Assembly (NCBI RefSeq): GCF_003268675.1
Contig: NZ_CP029378.1
Location: 2,542,001 to 2,606,000, forward strand
Length of the DNA stretch: 64,000 nucleotides
Direction: 5' to 3'
Source of the DNA: Streptomyces bacillaris
GTDB taxonomy: Bacteria; Actinomycetota; Actinomycetes; Streptomycetales; Streptomycetaceae
Shown: positions 42,645-52,992 of the stretch, in pieces
Layout of the letters: each line of letters begins with the position of its first letter
How positions within the stretch are numbered: the stretch's first letter is position 1
Program-made: the position numbers and the translations under genes
The notes under the pieces: model-generated
Told to the model about the DNA's origin: nothing
The model's database searches: none
What the model saw: only the letters and a program-made list of their open reading frames with translations

Positions 42645-43736
42645 TCAGCCGGCGACGTACGCCCCCGGGAGGCCGAACGTCCGCTCCTTGCCGGTCGTGC
42701 GGTCCACCAGCGAGACCGCGTCCTGCGTGTAGGCCAGCCAGCCGCCGTCCGTGTGGCGCAGCGCCCGCAGGGTGCCCGCCCCCTCCAGCTCCGTCCGGCG
42801 CAGCTCCTTGCCGGCGCGGGTGTCCACCTCGACGATCTCGGTCCGGTCGCCGACCGCGAGTGCGACGGCCACCGTGGAGGTGCCGTCCTGGGCCTGGACG
42901 TCCTCGATGCGGCCGGTGTCGGCGGTGATGGTCGTCCCGGCCCTGGTTGCGATGATCTTCAGGGTCGCCTCGGCCGGCGGTTCGCCGTCGGGCCGCGCCT
43001 CCGTCACCCCGGCCGCCACGGGGGCCCCGCCGGAGCAGGCGACGCCCTGGACGTCCGTCCCCTTCGGGCCCGGTCCGCTGGTCAGCTTCCCGCCGGCCAG
43101 GTCCAGGGCGTGGACCGTCACGTCCGGGGACGAACCGGTCGCCAGGCAGACGGTGTCCGAGGCCGGGTCCGCCGAGGCGTACGCGAGCGAGCCGGGGACC
43201 TTCACCTTCCGCTGGACCTTCCAGCTCTTCGCGTCCTTCACCAGGACCTCCGTGGCCGCCCCCGAACCGTCCAGCCCCTTGGCGTCCGCGATCAGCGTGC
43301 GGGCGGGCAGGATCGCGTGCAGCGCCTCGTGCTCGCCCTGCTCGACGAGCTTCCCGGCCTTCCGGTCGACCCGGTAGAGCCGGTCCGGCCCGCCGTCCTT
43401 GCGGGGCACGGCGAGCACCCACTCCCCGTCGGAGAGCCGCGCCAGCTGGGGCGCCAGCACATCGTCGTCGTCACCGTGCCGGGGCACGAGCGCCAGGGGC
43501 TCGGCCTTGTGCGTACGGGGGTCGACCCCGGCCACCGCCTCGGTGCCGGAGATGTCGACGACGACGTACGACTGCGCCCCCGCCCAGTCCTTGCCGAGGG
43601 TGATCTCCTCGTCCGGCGCGGAGCATCCGGCGCTCGCCGCGGCCAGCAGGCCGGTCGCGGCGAGGAGGGCAGCGGCGCGCGAGGCCGCGCGTACGGTCTT
43701 CGTCACCCTTGCTTCGGGCGTCATCGCGGGGGTCAC
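42645..43736 (-). CDS. Lipoprotein, last gene of LolD/FtsX operon
   Basis: 363 residues. The signal peptide has a long N-region (TPAMTPEARVTKTVRAAS) and the lipobox ASAGC. The mature protein is beta-rich with repeated units such as RLYRVDRKAGKLVE, VTVHALDLAGGKL and EIVEVDTRAGKEL. That points to a beta-propeller of about seven blades. Its GTG start overlaps the permease stop (GTGA at 43733-43736). I do not recognise the family; as the outer partner of a MacB/Lol-type permease it may bind the exported or remodelled substrate. Confidence 0.75.
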   Translation of the reverse strand: MTPAMTPEARVTKTVRAASRAAALLAATGLLAAASAGCSAPDEEITLGKDWAGAQSYVVVDISGTEAVAGVDPRTHKAEPLALVPRHGDDDDVLAPQLARLSDGEWVLAVPRKDGGPDRLYRVDRKAGKLVEQGEHEALHAILPARTLIADAKGLDGSGAATEVLVKDAKSWKVQRKVKVPGSLAYASADPASDTVCLATGSSPDVTVHALDLAGGKLTSGPGPKGTDVQGVACSGGAPVAAGVTEARPDGEPPAEATLKIIATRAGTTITADTGRIEDVQAQDGTSTVAVALAVGDRTEIVEVDTRAGKELRRTELEGAGTLRALRHTDGGWLAYTQDAVSLVDRTTGKERTFGLPGAYVAG

Positions 43737-44946
43737 CAGTCCTTCATGGCTTGCGTGGGGGACATCCGGGCGGCGCGCCGGGCGGGGCCGAGGGAACCGG
43801 CGACGACGACGAGCACCGCCGCCGCGACCAGGGGCAGGAGGATCCCCGCCGACGGCAGCGGAAGCGCCTGTTCCACGTACGGCTTCAGCTCGGGCACCGT
43901 CCGCAGACCCGCCGCGCCCGCACCGGCCAGACCCACCCCGAGGACCACGCCCACCACCGCGGCCACGGCCGCGACGAGGCTCATCTCCGCCACCAGCAGG
44001 GCCAGGACGAACCGGGTCCGGAAGCCCACCGCCTTGAGGATGCCGATCTCCTGCGCCCGCCTGCGGGCCAGGGCCCCGGTGGCGGTGACCGTACCGGCGA
44101 AGGCGAGCAGGCCGAGGACGACGAGCAGCACCTGGCCCGCCACCCGGATCAGCTCCAGGATGCCGGGCAGGGTGTCCAGGACCTGGCGGAGCGTGGTGGC
44201 GGTGTAGTGGCGGTCCTGGATCTGCCGGGTCAGCCCCGGTACGTCCGACTCCTTCTGCGCCACCACGGTGAGCTGGTCGTACCCGACCGTGTCCACGAAG
44301 TCCTTGACCGGACGGCCGTTGCGCTCGGCCGCCCAGCGGATCACCGTCGCGTCGTCCGCGTAGGCGGCGTCCGGGTTGTCGAGCTGCCAGGTGGCGTCGT
44401 AGAGGCCGACCACCGTCACCGGCTGGTCCACCCCGGTCCCCTCGCCCTCCCGGACGAACCGGGTGGTCGTGGCGGTGACCTTCTTGCCCAGGTACGGGGT
44501 CAGGTCGAAGCCCTGCGAGCGCGACGGCAGCACCACCTCGCCCGCGCGCAGCGGGAAGAGGTCCTCGCGCACCGCGTCCACGACGGGCGGCGGCAGGGCG
44601 GCCCGGTAGGTGGTGGCGTACAGCAGCGGGCCGTTGCCGTCATCGGTGACCAGGCCGAACGAGGCCTGGAGCCGGTACTGCACGGACTCGACGCGCGGAA
44701 GCTCCGACAGCTCCTTCACCGAACGGGCGGTCAGGAGCGGGTTGCCCGACCCCTCCCCCGGCGGGTCGATGGTGATGGACCGGTTGGCCGTGCTCTCCTT
44801 CACATCGCTCGTCGTCACGGCCTGCGCCCGGTCGGTGATGGCGAACGCGCCGAGACAGACCGCGACCGCCGCCGACACCAGCACGACCAGCCCGACCAGG
44901 CGCCGTCGCAGCGCCCATACGTTGGCCAGGGCGAGGGACCAGAGAC

Positions 44947-44950
<4 letters not shown>
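43733..44950 (-). CDS. FtsX-like (MacB/LolC) ABC permease
   Basis: 405 residues. One N-terminal helix (LVGLVVLVSAAVAVCLGAFAI), a 220-residue extracytoplasmic domain with PGVDQPVTVVGLYD-like core (seen as VDQPVTVVGLYDATW), then three helices. Between helices 2 and 3 lies ALARRRAQEIGILKAVGFRTR, the cytoplasmic loop diagnostic of FtsX/MacB permeases. Single-permease size means a homodimer. These proteins do mechanical work across the membrane rather than classical pumping. Overlaps of four bases on both sides couple it to ATPase and lipoprotein. Confidence 0.88.
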
Positions 44951-45632
<682 letters not shown>

Positions 45633-45636
<4 letters not shown>

Positions 45637-47339
45637 CCTTGCTTCTCACTTCCTGATGGTGCGTGTGTGCCGTCCGGAAGACGGAGAAGTCTTCCGTCGA
45701 GTTGCCTGTCGAGCCGCCGTACGGCCCAGGTGGTCTTGAGGTCGCAGCCCTGGTCACCGGCGCCGATCCGGTACAGGCCGGGCAGACCGGGGCAGCCGTG
45801 CTGCGCCGCCTGTTCGCTCCGGAGCGCCGACAGCAGGGCGGCGTCCGCCTTTCCGCCCGCGCGGAGGTAGGCGAGCGCGGCGAGCGCCTGCTCGTACAGC
45901 GGAGTCCCCGCCTCCGGGTTGATCGCCGCCCGTCGCAGCGCCGCCGTGTCCACCCAGGCGGGCACCTTCTCGGTGCCCAGCAGGGTCAGCCCGTCGACCA
46001 GCGCCGCCGCGTCCCTGATCTGCTGCCGGGTCCGGACCGGCCAGGCGGTGACGGCGGGCGCCGGGGTCTCCGCCCCGGCCTCGGCGCAGAGCAGCACCAT
46101 GCGCTGCCACTCCACGGCGTCGTCCTGCGTCACCTCGGACGGCACCACCGAACCGTCCGTGCACAGGGCCCGTACGTCCTGCGGCACCCCGTCCCCGGCC
46201 GCCGAACGCAGCAGCGCGGCACGGGTGATGCGGCTGACCGGGTCGTCGGGGGCGTCGTCGGTCTCCTTCTCCTCGCGCACCGCCCGCGCCAGCCGGACAT
46301 CGCGCGCCCCGTCCCCGGCGAGGGTGCGGAGCAGCTGGACGAAGAGCGAGGCGTCGCCGGTGCCGACGTACGAGGACGGGTCACCGACCGTCCCGTCGGG
46401 GAGCCGGCTGCTCTCCAGCCGCCGGACGACCGGGCGCAGGACGTCCCCGTCCTCGCCCCCGGCCCGCAGCACCCGGGCGAGGTAGTAGAGCTGGTCGTAC
46501 TCCAGGGCCTCGGCGTTGTCGCCGAGGGCCTTCCGCCACGCCGTACGGTCCACCTCCGGGGCGATGCCCGCCGATTCGGCCAGCGTGACGTAGCCGTAGG
46601 TGTCGAGCAGCCGCTGGGCCCGCTCGTCCGGGGACAGGGAGCCGAAGTCCGCCATCGGGGGCGCCTTCAGGGCCTTCAGCCGTGCGGGGACGGGCCGGCC
46701 GAGCAGCCGCAGCGACCGGGCGATGGCACCGGCCTCCTCCAGGCCGGGGTCGCCGTCGGCCAGCGAGGTGAGCCAACGGGCCGTCGCCTCCCGCCGCTTG
46801 CCGGGCCCGGGCCGCCCCACGGCGTCCAGGACCTCCAGCGCGGCCCAGGTGGCGCTGAGCCGCTGGGCCGGGTCGTCGCCCAGGGCGGGGTCCTCGTACC
46901 AGCCGCCCGGCCGGTACAGCCGCTCGACGGCGTCCGCGTCCGCCCCGGTCAGCGCGTTCCGTGCCCCGGCGTCCCGGAAGGCGATCAGCCAGTACCGGCC
47001 CCAGACGGCGGAGACGGCGAGCGCGTCCGAGCGCACCTCGTCGCTCACCGCCGCCGTCAGCTCCACCGTGGGCCGGGCCCCCGCCTCGCGCAGCGTGCGC
47101 AGCGCGAACGACTGGTCCTGGGCGGAGGTGGGGTGCGTGCGCAGGAACGGGTGGTAGAAGAGCCCGTTCTGACGGCTGACCAGCGTCTCGAAGGGGTCCG
47201 CCGAGGCCCGCCCCGAGGCGGCGGCGTCCGGGGCGGGCGGCTCGCTCCGGGCGGTCCCGTCCGACGGTGCGGTGCAGGAGACGGCGAGGACCGCGCAGAC
47301 GAGCGCGGCGACGGCGGCCCTGGCGGTGGCTTTCTTCAT
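45633..47339 (-). CDS. Large lipoprotein, first gene of LolD/FtsX operon
   Basis: 568 residues. Signal peptide RAAVAALVCAVLAVSC with lipobox AVSC, so it should be a lipoprotein on the outer face. The mature part is nearly all helix with a regular pattern (WAALEVLDAVGRPGPG, SITRAALLRSAAG-like units, YEQALAALAYLRAGG) that recalls the alpha/alpha-toroid of prenyltransferase or terpene-cyclase-like and alpha2-macroglobulin TED domains. A few Cys (ALCTDG, LLCAEAG, HGCPGL, QGCDLK) may form disulfides. No catalytic motif is seen. It starts a four-gene coupled operon. Confidence 0.75.
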
Positions 47340-47415
47340 GACGGTGACCTGACTGTGACGGCGACCTGGCTGTGGGGGTGAACCGGCCCGGCTCCCCCAG
47401 CGAGCAACGAACCGA

Positions 47416-47453
47416 ACCCGTGCGCCCCCACACCAGGGCGGGGGCGCACGGGT
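47416..47453 (-). terminator. Terminator of the secreted cysteine protein gene
   Basis: Perfect 14-bp arms (47416-47429, 47440-47453) with a 10-base loop. A second weaker hairpin with 10-bp arms and one wobble lies at 47471-47504. Both follow the stop at 47576 and precede the next operon on the same strand. Confidence 0.8.
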
Positions 47454-47575
47454 GACCCGCCCCGGGCGGTGGTTCCCGCGCCTTCACCCGAAGACGCGGG
47501 AGCCGGTTACGCCTTCACGGACGAGCGCGGAAGGGCGCAAGTCAGCGGGAAGGCACGGGAAAGCGCGGATCCGGC

Positions 47576-48076
47576 TCAGAAGGCTCCGGCGGTGACGCAC
47601 TTCTCCTTGAAGTTGATGTTCTTGCCGATCTTCAGCGCACCACAGCTCTTGGTGGAGATGTGGGTCGCGGTGAAGCCCGGCTTCACCTGGCCGGAGGCGT
47701 CCGAGATCCAGGTCTTGGTGTTCTTCCAGCGGTACTCGGCCTTGTCCTTGGTCTTCGAGTAGATCTTGATGCTCGGGCTCTTGGAGATCTCCAGCGAGGC
47801 GCCGATGCCGTGCGACTTGACGATCGCGCGGGACTGGATCCAGGTGGCCTTCGCGCTCGACTTGCCCTTGTAGAGCTTCGTCGACGTCTTCCAGTCGCAG
47901 GCCTTCACGTACACGCCGCAGTGCCAGGCGTTGACCGTGGCCTTGTAGCCGCCGTTGATGTTCCAGCTCTGGGACGAGCTGGTGGCGTGGGCCGGGCTCG
48001 CCGTGAGAACCAGCGCGCCGGCTGCGGCAGTCGCCGCCGTGACGCTGAAGAGCCGGGAAACGAATGTGGACGCCAT
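47576..48076 (-). CDS. Secreted protein with four cysteines, unknown function
   Basis: 166 residues. Signal peptide (FVSRLFSVTAATAAAGALVL, cleavage near AHA-T). The mature part is small and polar, with Lys/Ser/Thr abundance (WKTSTKLYKGKSSAKATW, KIYSKTKDKAEYRWKNTK) and four Cys (WHCGV, KACDW, KSCGA, EKCVT), likely two disulfides. ATG at 48076 follows GAGGAG nine bases upstream; upstream in-frame codons are non-coding. It is flanked by terminators, so it is monocistronic. I do not recognise a family. Confidence 0.75.
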   Translation of the reverse strand: MASTFVSRLFSVTAATAAAGALVLTASPAHATSSSQSWNINGGYKATVNAWHCGVYVKACDWKTSTKLYKGKSSAKATWIQSRAIVKSHGIGASLEISKSPSIKIYSKTKDKAEYRWKNTKTWISDASGQVKPGFTATHISTKSCGALKIGKNINFKEKCVTAGAF

Positions 48077-48220
48077 GGTGCTGAACTCCTCGTATCTTCC
48101 CGCGCGGGCGCCCCTCAGGGCATGGCGGAGCCGCGCCCCGTCGGGCGCTGCTGACATGTGGGGGGATCCCCGCCGGGGACGGACGACACCGGCCCCGGGT
48201 CAGGAGGCCTGGTGATGGGT

Positions 48221-48241
48221 CGCGGCCGTGGACCGGCCGCG
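48221..48241 (-). terminator. Short hairpin after the LuxR-type gene
   Basis: 8-bp arms CGCGGCCG / CGGCCGCG with a 5-base loop, 92 bases after the stop of the LuxR-type gene, which is transcribed leftwards. Confidence 0.5.
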
Positions 48242-48332
48242 GAAACGATCATCCCCGGGCCCGTCCGGCCCCGGCAATGGGATCTTCGGGCATCGGACCA
48301 ACGGGCATCGCCCGAAGGTCGCAGACGGCCCG

Positions 48333-48662
48333 TCAGGAAGCGGCGGCGTCCGGCTCCTCGTGGACCAGGGCCGAGTGGTGGACGTAGGAGAAGATGGCCG
48401 CCTCGGTCCTGGTCGTCACGTCCAGCTTGCCCATGACGCTGGTGAGATGGGACTTCACCGTCCGCTCGGCGATCCCCAGGCTGTGGCTGATCTCACGGTT
48501 GGTCGCCGCCTGCCCGAGCAGCAGCAGGACCTGCCGCTCGCGCGGAGTGAGATCGTGGATGCCGAGAGGGTCCCCCGGGACGGGCGGCCGCTCGTCGAGG
48601 CAGAGGGTTCCCGTCGCACCCGTCGGACCGGCTATACCCACGGTGAGCTTGCTGTTGATCAT
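48333..48662 (-). CDS. Stand-alone LuxR-family DNA-binding protein
   Basis: 109 residues. HDLTPRERQVLLLLGQAATNREISHSLGIAERTVKSHL (quoted in pieces LTPRERQVLLLLGQA and NREISHSLGIAERTVKSHL) is a full GerE/LuxR helix-turn-helix. There is no receiver or ligand domain before it; the first 40 residues are Gly/Pro-rich (GIAGPTGATGTLCLDERPPV). ATG at 48662 was chosen; the upstream in-frame segment to 48788 is Pro-rich and has no ribosome site. It could control either neighbour, or act alone like other HTH-only regulators. Confidence 0.8.
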   Translation of the reverse strand: MINSKLTVGIAGPTGATGTLCLDERPPVPGDPLGIHDLTPRERQVLLLLGQAATNREISHSLGIAERTVKSHLTSVMGKLDVTTRTEAAIFSYVHHSALVHEEPDAAAS

Positions 48663-48836
48663 TTTCCCCGTATTTCCGCATGTCGGGCGCGGGTCGGGGA
48701 GGGCCTTCGCGGGACCCGGTCGAGGTCGCGAGGGCCACGATCCCCCCGGGATCGCACCACTGGTCGAGCTCAGGAACGCCTGAGTCACTGGGCACCCTAC
48801 TCAACGGCCGCCCCCGGCCTCAGCCCCGCCGCCGCC

Positions 48837-50018
48837 TCAGGGCTCCGGGGGCCCTTCCCCGGAGTCCGGCTCGCGCAGTTCCTCCACCGGACGGCCCGGC
48901 GTCCCGAGTTCCCCCTCCGGCGGCACCACCCGCTTCTCCTCCGCGAAGTGGCACGCCGAGTCGTGCCGGGCCGGGCTGTCCACGAGCCGGAACTCCGCCG
49001 GGACCGCCAGCAGCGGCACCTCCAGCGCGCACCGCTCCTGCGCCTTCCAGCAGCGGGTGCGGAAGCGGCACCCCGACGGCACGTTGGCGGGTGAGGGCAC
49101 ATCGCCGTGGAGGATGATCCGCTCCCGGTGGGCGCGCGCCTCCGGGTCCGGTACGGGGACGGCGGAGAGCAGCGCCTGGGTGTACGGGTGGGTGGGGTGG
49201 TCGTAGATCTCCGCGTCGGAGCCGATCTCGACGATCCGGCCGAGGTACATGACCCCGACCCGGTCGGAGATGTGCCGGACGATGGAGAGGTCGTGGGCGA
49301 TGAAGACGAAGCTGAGGCTGAACTCCGCCTGGAGCCGGTCCAGCAGGTTGACGACCTGGGCCTGTACGGAGACGTCGAGCGCCGAGACCGGTTCGTCCGC
49401 GACGATGATCTCCGGGTTGAGCGCGAGGCCGCGGGCGATGCCGATGCGCTGGCGCTGGCCGCCGGAGAACTGGTGCGGATAGCGGTTGATGTACTCGGGG
49501 TTGAGCCCGACCACGTCCAGCAGGTCCTGCACCTTCTGGCGCCGGCTGCCCTTGGGGGCGACCTCGGGGTGGATCTCGTACGGCTCCCCGATGATGTCCC
49601 CGACCGTCATGCGCGGGTTGAGCGAGGTGTACGGGTCCTGGAAGACCATCTGGATGTTCCGGCGCACGGCCTTGAGCGCGCGGCCGGAGAGCCGGGAGAT
49701 GTCCTCGCCCTTGTAGCGGATGGCCCCGGCGGTGGGCTTCTCCAGGTGGACGAGCATCCGCGCGACCGTGGACTTGCCGCAGCCGGACTCCCCCACGATG
49801 CCGAGGGTCTCGCCCGCGTGGAGGTCGAAGTCGACGCCGTCGACGGCCCGGACCGCGCCGACCTGCCTCTTGAAGAGGATGCCCTGCGTCAGCGGGTAGT
49901 GCTTGGCGAGGTCCCGCACTTCGAGGATCGGCTCGCCCTCGACGTACGGCCTGCTGCCCTCCCCCGCCTTGGAGAGCAGCGTCGAACCCCCTTCGCGTGC
50001 CTCGCGGTCAGCGTCCAT
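48837..50018 (-). CDS. Oligopeptide ABC transporter ATPase, OppF/DppF type (operon 1)
   Basis: 393 residues. [17 protein letters not shown] (Walker A), [17 protein letters not shown] (Q-loop of Opp/Dpp), [21 protein letters not shown] (signature, given in part), [19 protein letters not shown] (Walker B) and the C-terminal [14 protein letters not shown] region, which in DppD/F proteins holds a [4Fe-4S]-like Cys cluster. It ends in an acidic Pro-rich tail of 40 residues. Its start overlaps the oppD-type stop by 11 bases. Last gene of operon 1. Confidence 0.93.
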   Translation of the reverse strand: MDADREAREGGSTLLSKAGEGSRPYVEGEPILEVRDLAKHYPLTQGILFKRQVGAVRAVDGVDFDLHAGETLGIVGESGCGKSTVARMLVHLEKPTAGAIRYKGEDISRLSGRALKAVRRNIQMVFQDPYTSLNPRMTVGDIIGEPYEIHPEVAPKGSRRQKVQDLLDVVGLNPEYINRYPHQFSGGQRQRIGIARGLALNPEIIVADEPVSALDVSVQAQVVNLLDRLQAEFSLSFVFIAHDLSIVRHISDRVGVMYLGRIVEIGSDAEIYDHPTHPYTQALLSAVPVPDPEARAHRERIILHGDVPSPANVPSGCRFRTRCWKAQERCALEVPLLAVPAEFRLVDSPARHDSACHFAEEKRVVPPEGELGTPGRPVEELREPDSGEGPPEP

Positions 50019-50985
50019 CGAGCGTCTCCTTCCAGAAGTGGCAGGCGCTCCGGCGCTGCTCGTCCACCTCGTAGAGCGGCGGCACATCGGTGCGGCACAC
50101 GTCCCTCGCCATCGGGCAGCGGGGGTTGAACGCGCAGCCGGGCGGGATGTGCAGCAGGTTGGGCGGCAGCCCCTTGATCGCGTACAGCTCCTGGCCCTTC
50201 TGGTCCAGGCGCGGGATCGACTGGAGGAGGCCCTTGGTGTACGGGTGGGCCGGGGCCTTGTAGATCTCGTGGACGGGGGCGGTCTCGACGATCCGGCCCG
50301 CGTACATCACGGCGATCTTGTCGGCCACGTCCGCGACGACGCCCAGGTCGTGGGTGATGAGGATGAGGCCCATGTTGAACTCGCGCTGGAGTTCCCCGAG
50401 CAGGTCCATGACCTGGGCCTGGACGGTGACGTCGAGGGCGGTGGTGGGCTCGTCCGCGATGATCAGGGACGGTTCCAGGGCCAGCGCCATGGCGATCATG
50501 ATGCGCTGGCGCATACCGCCGGAGAACTGGTGCGGATACTGGCCGACCCGCTCCTTCGCCGCCGGGATGCGCACCCGCTCCATCAGCTCGACGGCCTTGG
50601 CCTTGGCGTCCTTGCGGGACATCCCGCGGTGGACGACGTACATCTCCCCGAGCTGTTCGCCCACGGTGAGGACCGGGTTCAGGGAGGAGAGCGCGTCCTG
50701 GAAGATCATGGCCATCTCCTGGCCGCGGATCTTGCGCCGCTCCTCGGGCTTGAGCTTCAGCAGGTCCTGGCCCTTGAAGAGGATCTCGCCGCCGGCGATC
50801 TTCCCGGGCGGCATGTCGAGGATGCCCATGACCGCCTGGGCGGTGACGGACTTGCCGGAGCCGGACTCACCGAGCACGGCGAGCGTCTCGCCCTCGGCCA
50901 CCGAGTAGTTGACCCCGTTGACGGCCTTGGCGACGCCTTCGCGGGTGTGGAACTCCACGTGCAGATCGCGCACTTCGAGCAACAT
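50008..50985 (-). CDS. Oligopeptide ABC transporter ATPase, OppD/DppD type (operon 1)
   Basis: 325 residues. [20 protein letters not shown] (Walker A), [17 protein letters not shown] (Q-loop), [19 protein letters not shown] (signature), [19 protein letters not shown] (Walker B), and C-terminal [15 protein letters not shown] with the conserved Cys. It pairs with the OppF-type ATPase. The start is ATG at 50985, 14 bases after the stop of the permease gene. Confidence 0.93.
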   Translation of the reverse strand: MLLEVRDLHVEFHTREGVAKAVNGVNYSVAEGETLAVLGESGSGKSVTAQAVMGILDMPPGKIAGGEILFKGQDLLKLKPEERRKIRGQEMAMIFQDALSSLNPVLTVGEQLGEMYVVHRGMSRKDAKAKAVELMERVRIPAAKERVGQYPHQFSGGMRQRIMIAMALALEPSLIIADEPTTALDVTVQAQVMDLLGELQREFNMGLILITHDLGVVADVADKIAVMYAGRIVETAPVHEIYKAPAHPYTKGLLQSIPRLDQKGQELYAIKGLPPNLLHIPPGCAFNPRCPMARDVCRTDVPPLYEVDEQRRSACHFWKETLDGR

Positions 50986-50998
50986 GGCAACCGGCTCC

Positions 50999-51976
50999 TC
51001 AGCGCAGCTTGGGGTCGAGGGCGTCGCGCACCGCGTCGCCGAGCATGATGAAGGCGAGCACGGTGATCGCCAGCGCCCCGGCGGGCCAGAGCAGCATGTG
51101 CGGGGCGTTGCGGATGTAGTTGGCGGCGGCGGAGATGTCGATGCCCCAGGAGACGGCCGGGTCCTTCAGGCCGACGCCGAGGAAGGACAGGGTCGCCTCC
51201 AGCGAGATGTACGTGCCCAGCGCGATGGTCGCCACGACGATGACGGGCGCGACGGCGTTCGGGGCGATGTGGCGCAGCAGCATCCGGGAGTTGGAGGCGC
51301 CGAGCGCGCGGGCCGCCTGGACGTAGTCGTTCTGTTTGGCGGTGATCACCGAGCCGCGGGCGATACGGGCGATCTGCGGCCAGCCGAGCAGGACGATGAA
51401 GCCGACGACGGGCCAGACGGTGGAGCTGGTGACGACGGAGAGGAAGACCAGGCCGCCGAGGACGACGGGGATGCCGAAGAAGACGTCGGTGAGGCGGGAG
51501 AGGATCGAGTCCCACCAGCCGCCGAAGAAGCCCGCGAGCCCGCCGAGCAGGGAGCCGAGGAGGGCGACGCCGAGGGTGGCGCAGACGCCGACGGTGACCG
51601 AGGTGCGGGTGCCGTAGACGACCCGGGTGTAGACGTCGCGGCCCTGGGGGTCGAAGCCGAAGGGGTGGCCGGGTTCGGAGCCCTTCTGGGCGTCGTCCAG
51701 ATTGGCCTGGAGGGGGTCGCCGCTCGCGATGAGCGAGGGCCAGATCGAGATGATCACCAGGAAGAGGATGATCAGCGAGGAGATGATGAAGACCGGGTTG
51801 CGCCGCAGGTCGCGCCAGGCGTCCGACCAGAGGCTGCGCGGCTTCCCGGCCGGGCCGGTGCCGTCGGGGCCGCCCGGGGTCTTCTCCAGGCTGGTGCCCT
51901 CCGCCATGGCGAGGTCCGTCGCGCCGCCGGCGCCCGCCTGGGAGATCGCTTCGTCCGGGGTCTGCGGCTCAGGCAT
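50999..51976 (-). CDS. Oligopeptide ABC transporter permease, OppC/DppC type (operon 1)
   Basis: 325 residues. After a polar N-terminus there is one helix, then the BPD_transp_1 domain. RIARGSVITAKQNDYVQAARALGASNSRMLLRHIAPN (seen as YVQAARALGASNSRMLLRHI) is the EAA loop that docks on the ATPases. The ending SFLGVGLKDPAVSWG and GDAVRDALDPKLR is typical of DppC. ATG at 51976 overlaps the DppB stop by 8 bases. Confidence 0.92.
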   Translation of the reverse strand: MPEPQTPDEAISQAGAGGATDLAMAEGTSLEKTPGGPDGTGPAGKPRSLWSDAWRDLRRNPVFIISSLIILFLVIISIWPSLIASGDPLQANLDDAQKGSEPGHPFGFDPQGRDVYTRVVYGTRTSVTVGVCATLGVALLGSLLGGLAGFFGGWWDSILSRLTDVFFGIPVVLGGLVFLSVVTSSTVWPVVGFIVLLGWPQIARIARGSVITAKQNDYVQAARALGASNSRMLLRHIAPNAVAPVIVVATIALGTYISLEATLSFLGVGLKDPAVSWGIDISAAANYIRNAPHMLLWPAGALAITVLAFIMLGDAVRDALDPKLR

Positions 51977-52892
51977 AGCGGATCCTCGGGTCGAGTACGG
52001 CGTACAGGAGGTCGACGATGAGGTTGGCGGCCAGGAAGACCAGCACCAGGATGGTGACGAACCCGACGACGGTCTGCGAGTTCTGGCGCAGGATGCCCTG
52101 GTAGAGCTGGTAGCCGACGCCGTGGATGTTGAAGATCCGCTCGGTGACGATGGCCCCGCCCATCAGGGCGCCCACGTCCGTGCCGATGAAGGTGACGACG
52201 GGGATCAGCGAGTTGCGCAGCAGGTGCCGTACGACGACCCGGCGCCGGGGCAGCCCCTTGGCGACGGCGGTGCGTACGTAGTCGGCGCGGGCGTTCTCGG
52301 CGATCGAGGTCCGGGTGAGCCGGGTGACGTAGGCGAGCGAGACCGAGGCGAGGACGAGACCGGGGACGAGCAGCTCGTCGAAGGTGGGGTCCGGGGAGAC
52401 CGAGGGCTTGATGATGCCCCACTTGACGCCCAGGAGGAGCTGGAGCAGCAGGCCGGTGACGAAGGTGGGGACGGCGATGACGATCAGGGTGAGGATGAGG
52501 ACCGTGGTGTCGACGGGGCGGCCGCGGCGCAGGCCCGTGACCACGCCGAGGCTGATGCCGATGACGATCTCGAAGACGATCGCGACGATGGTGAGCCGGA
52601 TGGTGATGGGGAAGGCGGTGGCCATCAGCTCGGTGACCTTCTGCCCGTTGAACGCGGTGCCGAAGTCTCCGGTGAAGAGGTTCCCCATGTAGGTGAGGTA
52701 TTGCTGCCAGACCGGCTTGTCGAGGCCGAACTCGGAGCGCAGCTGGGCGGCGGTGGCCGGGTCGCACTGGCGGTCGCCGCAGAGGCCCGCGATGGGGTCG
52801 CCCATCACGTTCACCATGAGGAAGATCAGCAGCGTGGTGCCGAAGAAGACGGGGATCATCTGCAGCAGCCGCCGGATCACATAACGTCCCAT
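51969..52892 (-). CDS. Oligopeptide ABC transporter permease, OppB/DppB type (operon 1)
   Basis: 307 residues. MGRYVIRRLLQMIPVFFGTT start, VNVMGDP, then a periplasmic loop with GLCGDRQCDPA (two Cys). The EAA loop is RADYVRTAVAKGLPRRRVVVRHL and the end is VDLLYAVLDPRIRYA, typical of DppB. It follows the solute-binding gene after 100 bases that contain a GC-rich hairpin. Confidence 0.92.
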   Translation of the reverse strand: MGRYVIRRLLQMIPVFFGTTLLIFLMVNVMGDPIAGLCGDRQCDPATAAQLRSEFGLDKPVWQQYLTYMGNLFTGDFGTAFNGQKVTELMATAFPITIRLTIVAIVFEIVIGISLGVVTGLRRGRPVDTTVLILTLIVIAVPTFVTGLLLQLLLGVKWGIIKPSVSPDPTFDELLVPGLVLASVSLAYVTRLTRTSIAENARADYVRTAVAKGLPRRRVVVRHLLRNSLIPVVTFIGTDVGALMGGAIVTERIFNIHGVGYQLYQGILRQNSQTVVGFVTILVLVFLAANLIVDLLYAVLDPRIRYA

Positions 52893-52935
52893 GAGGGGCT
52901 CCGGGGGTCGGGGCGGACAGGCCGGATGGGCGGGC

Positions 52936-52964
52936 GGCCGGGGCGCGCGTCGGTCGCCCCGGCC
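52936..52964 (-). terminator. Attenuator hairpin between binding protein and permease genes (operon 1)
   Basis: 10-bp arms GGCCGGGGCG / CGCCCCGGCC with a 9-base loop, no T-run. It lies 29 bases after the binding-protein stop; such hairpins often give more binding protein than permease. Confidence 0.6.
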
Positions 52965-52992
52965 ACCGGGTGTCAGCTGACGCCGGTGCGGG

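Noticed and set aside
47469..47762. Small + strand gene over the secreted protein terminator
   Set aside because: It crosses the terminator hairpins and lies antisense to the secreted protein; no ribosome site.
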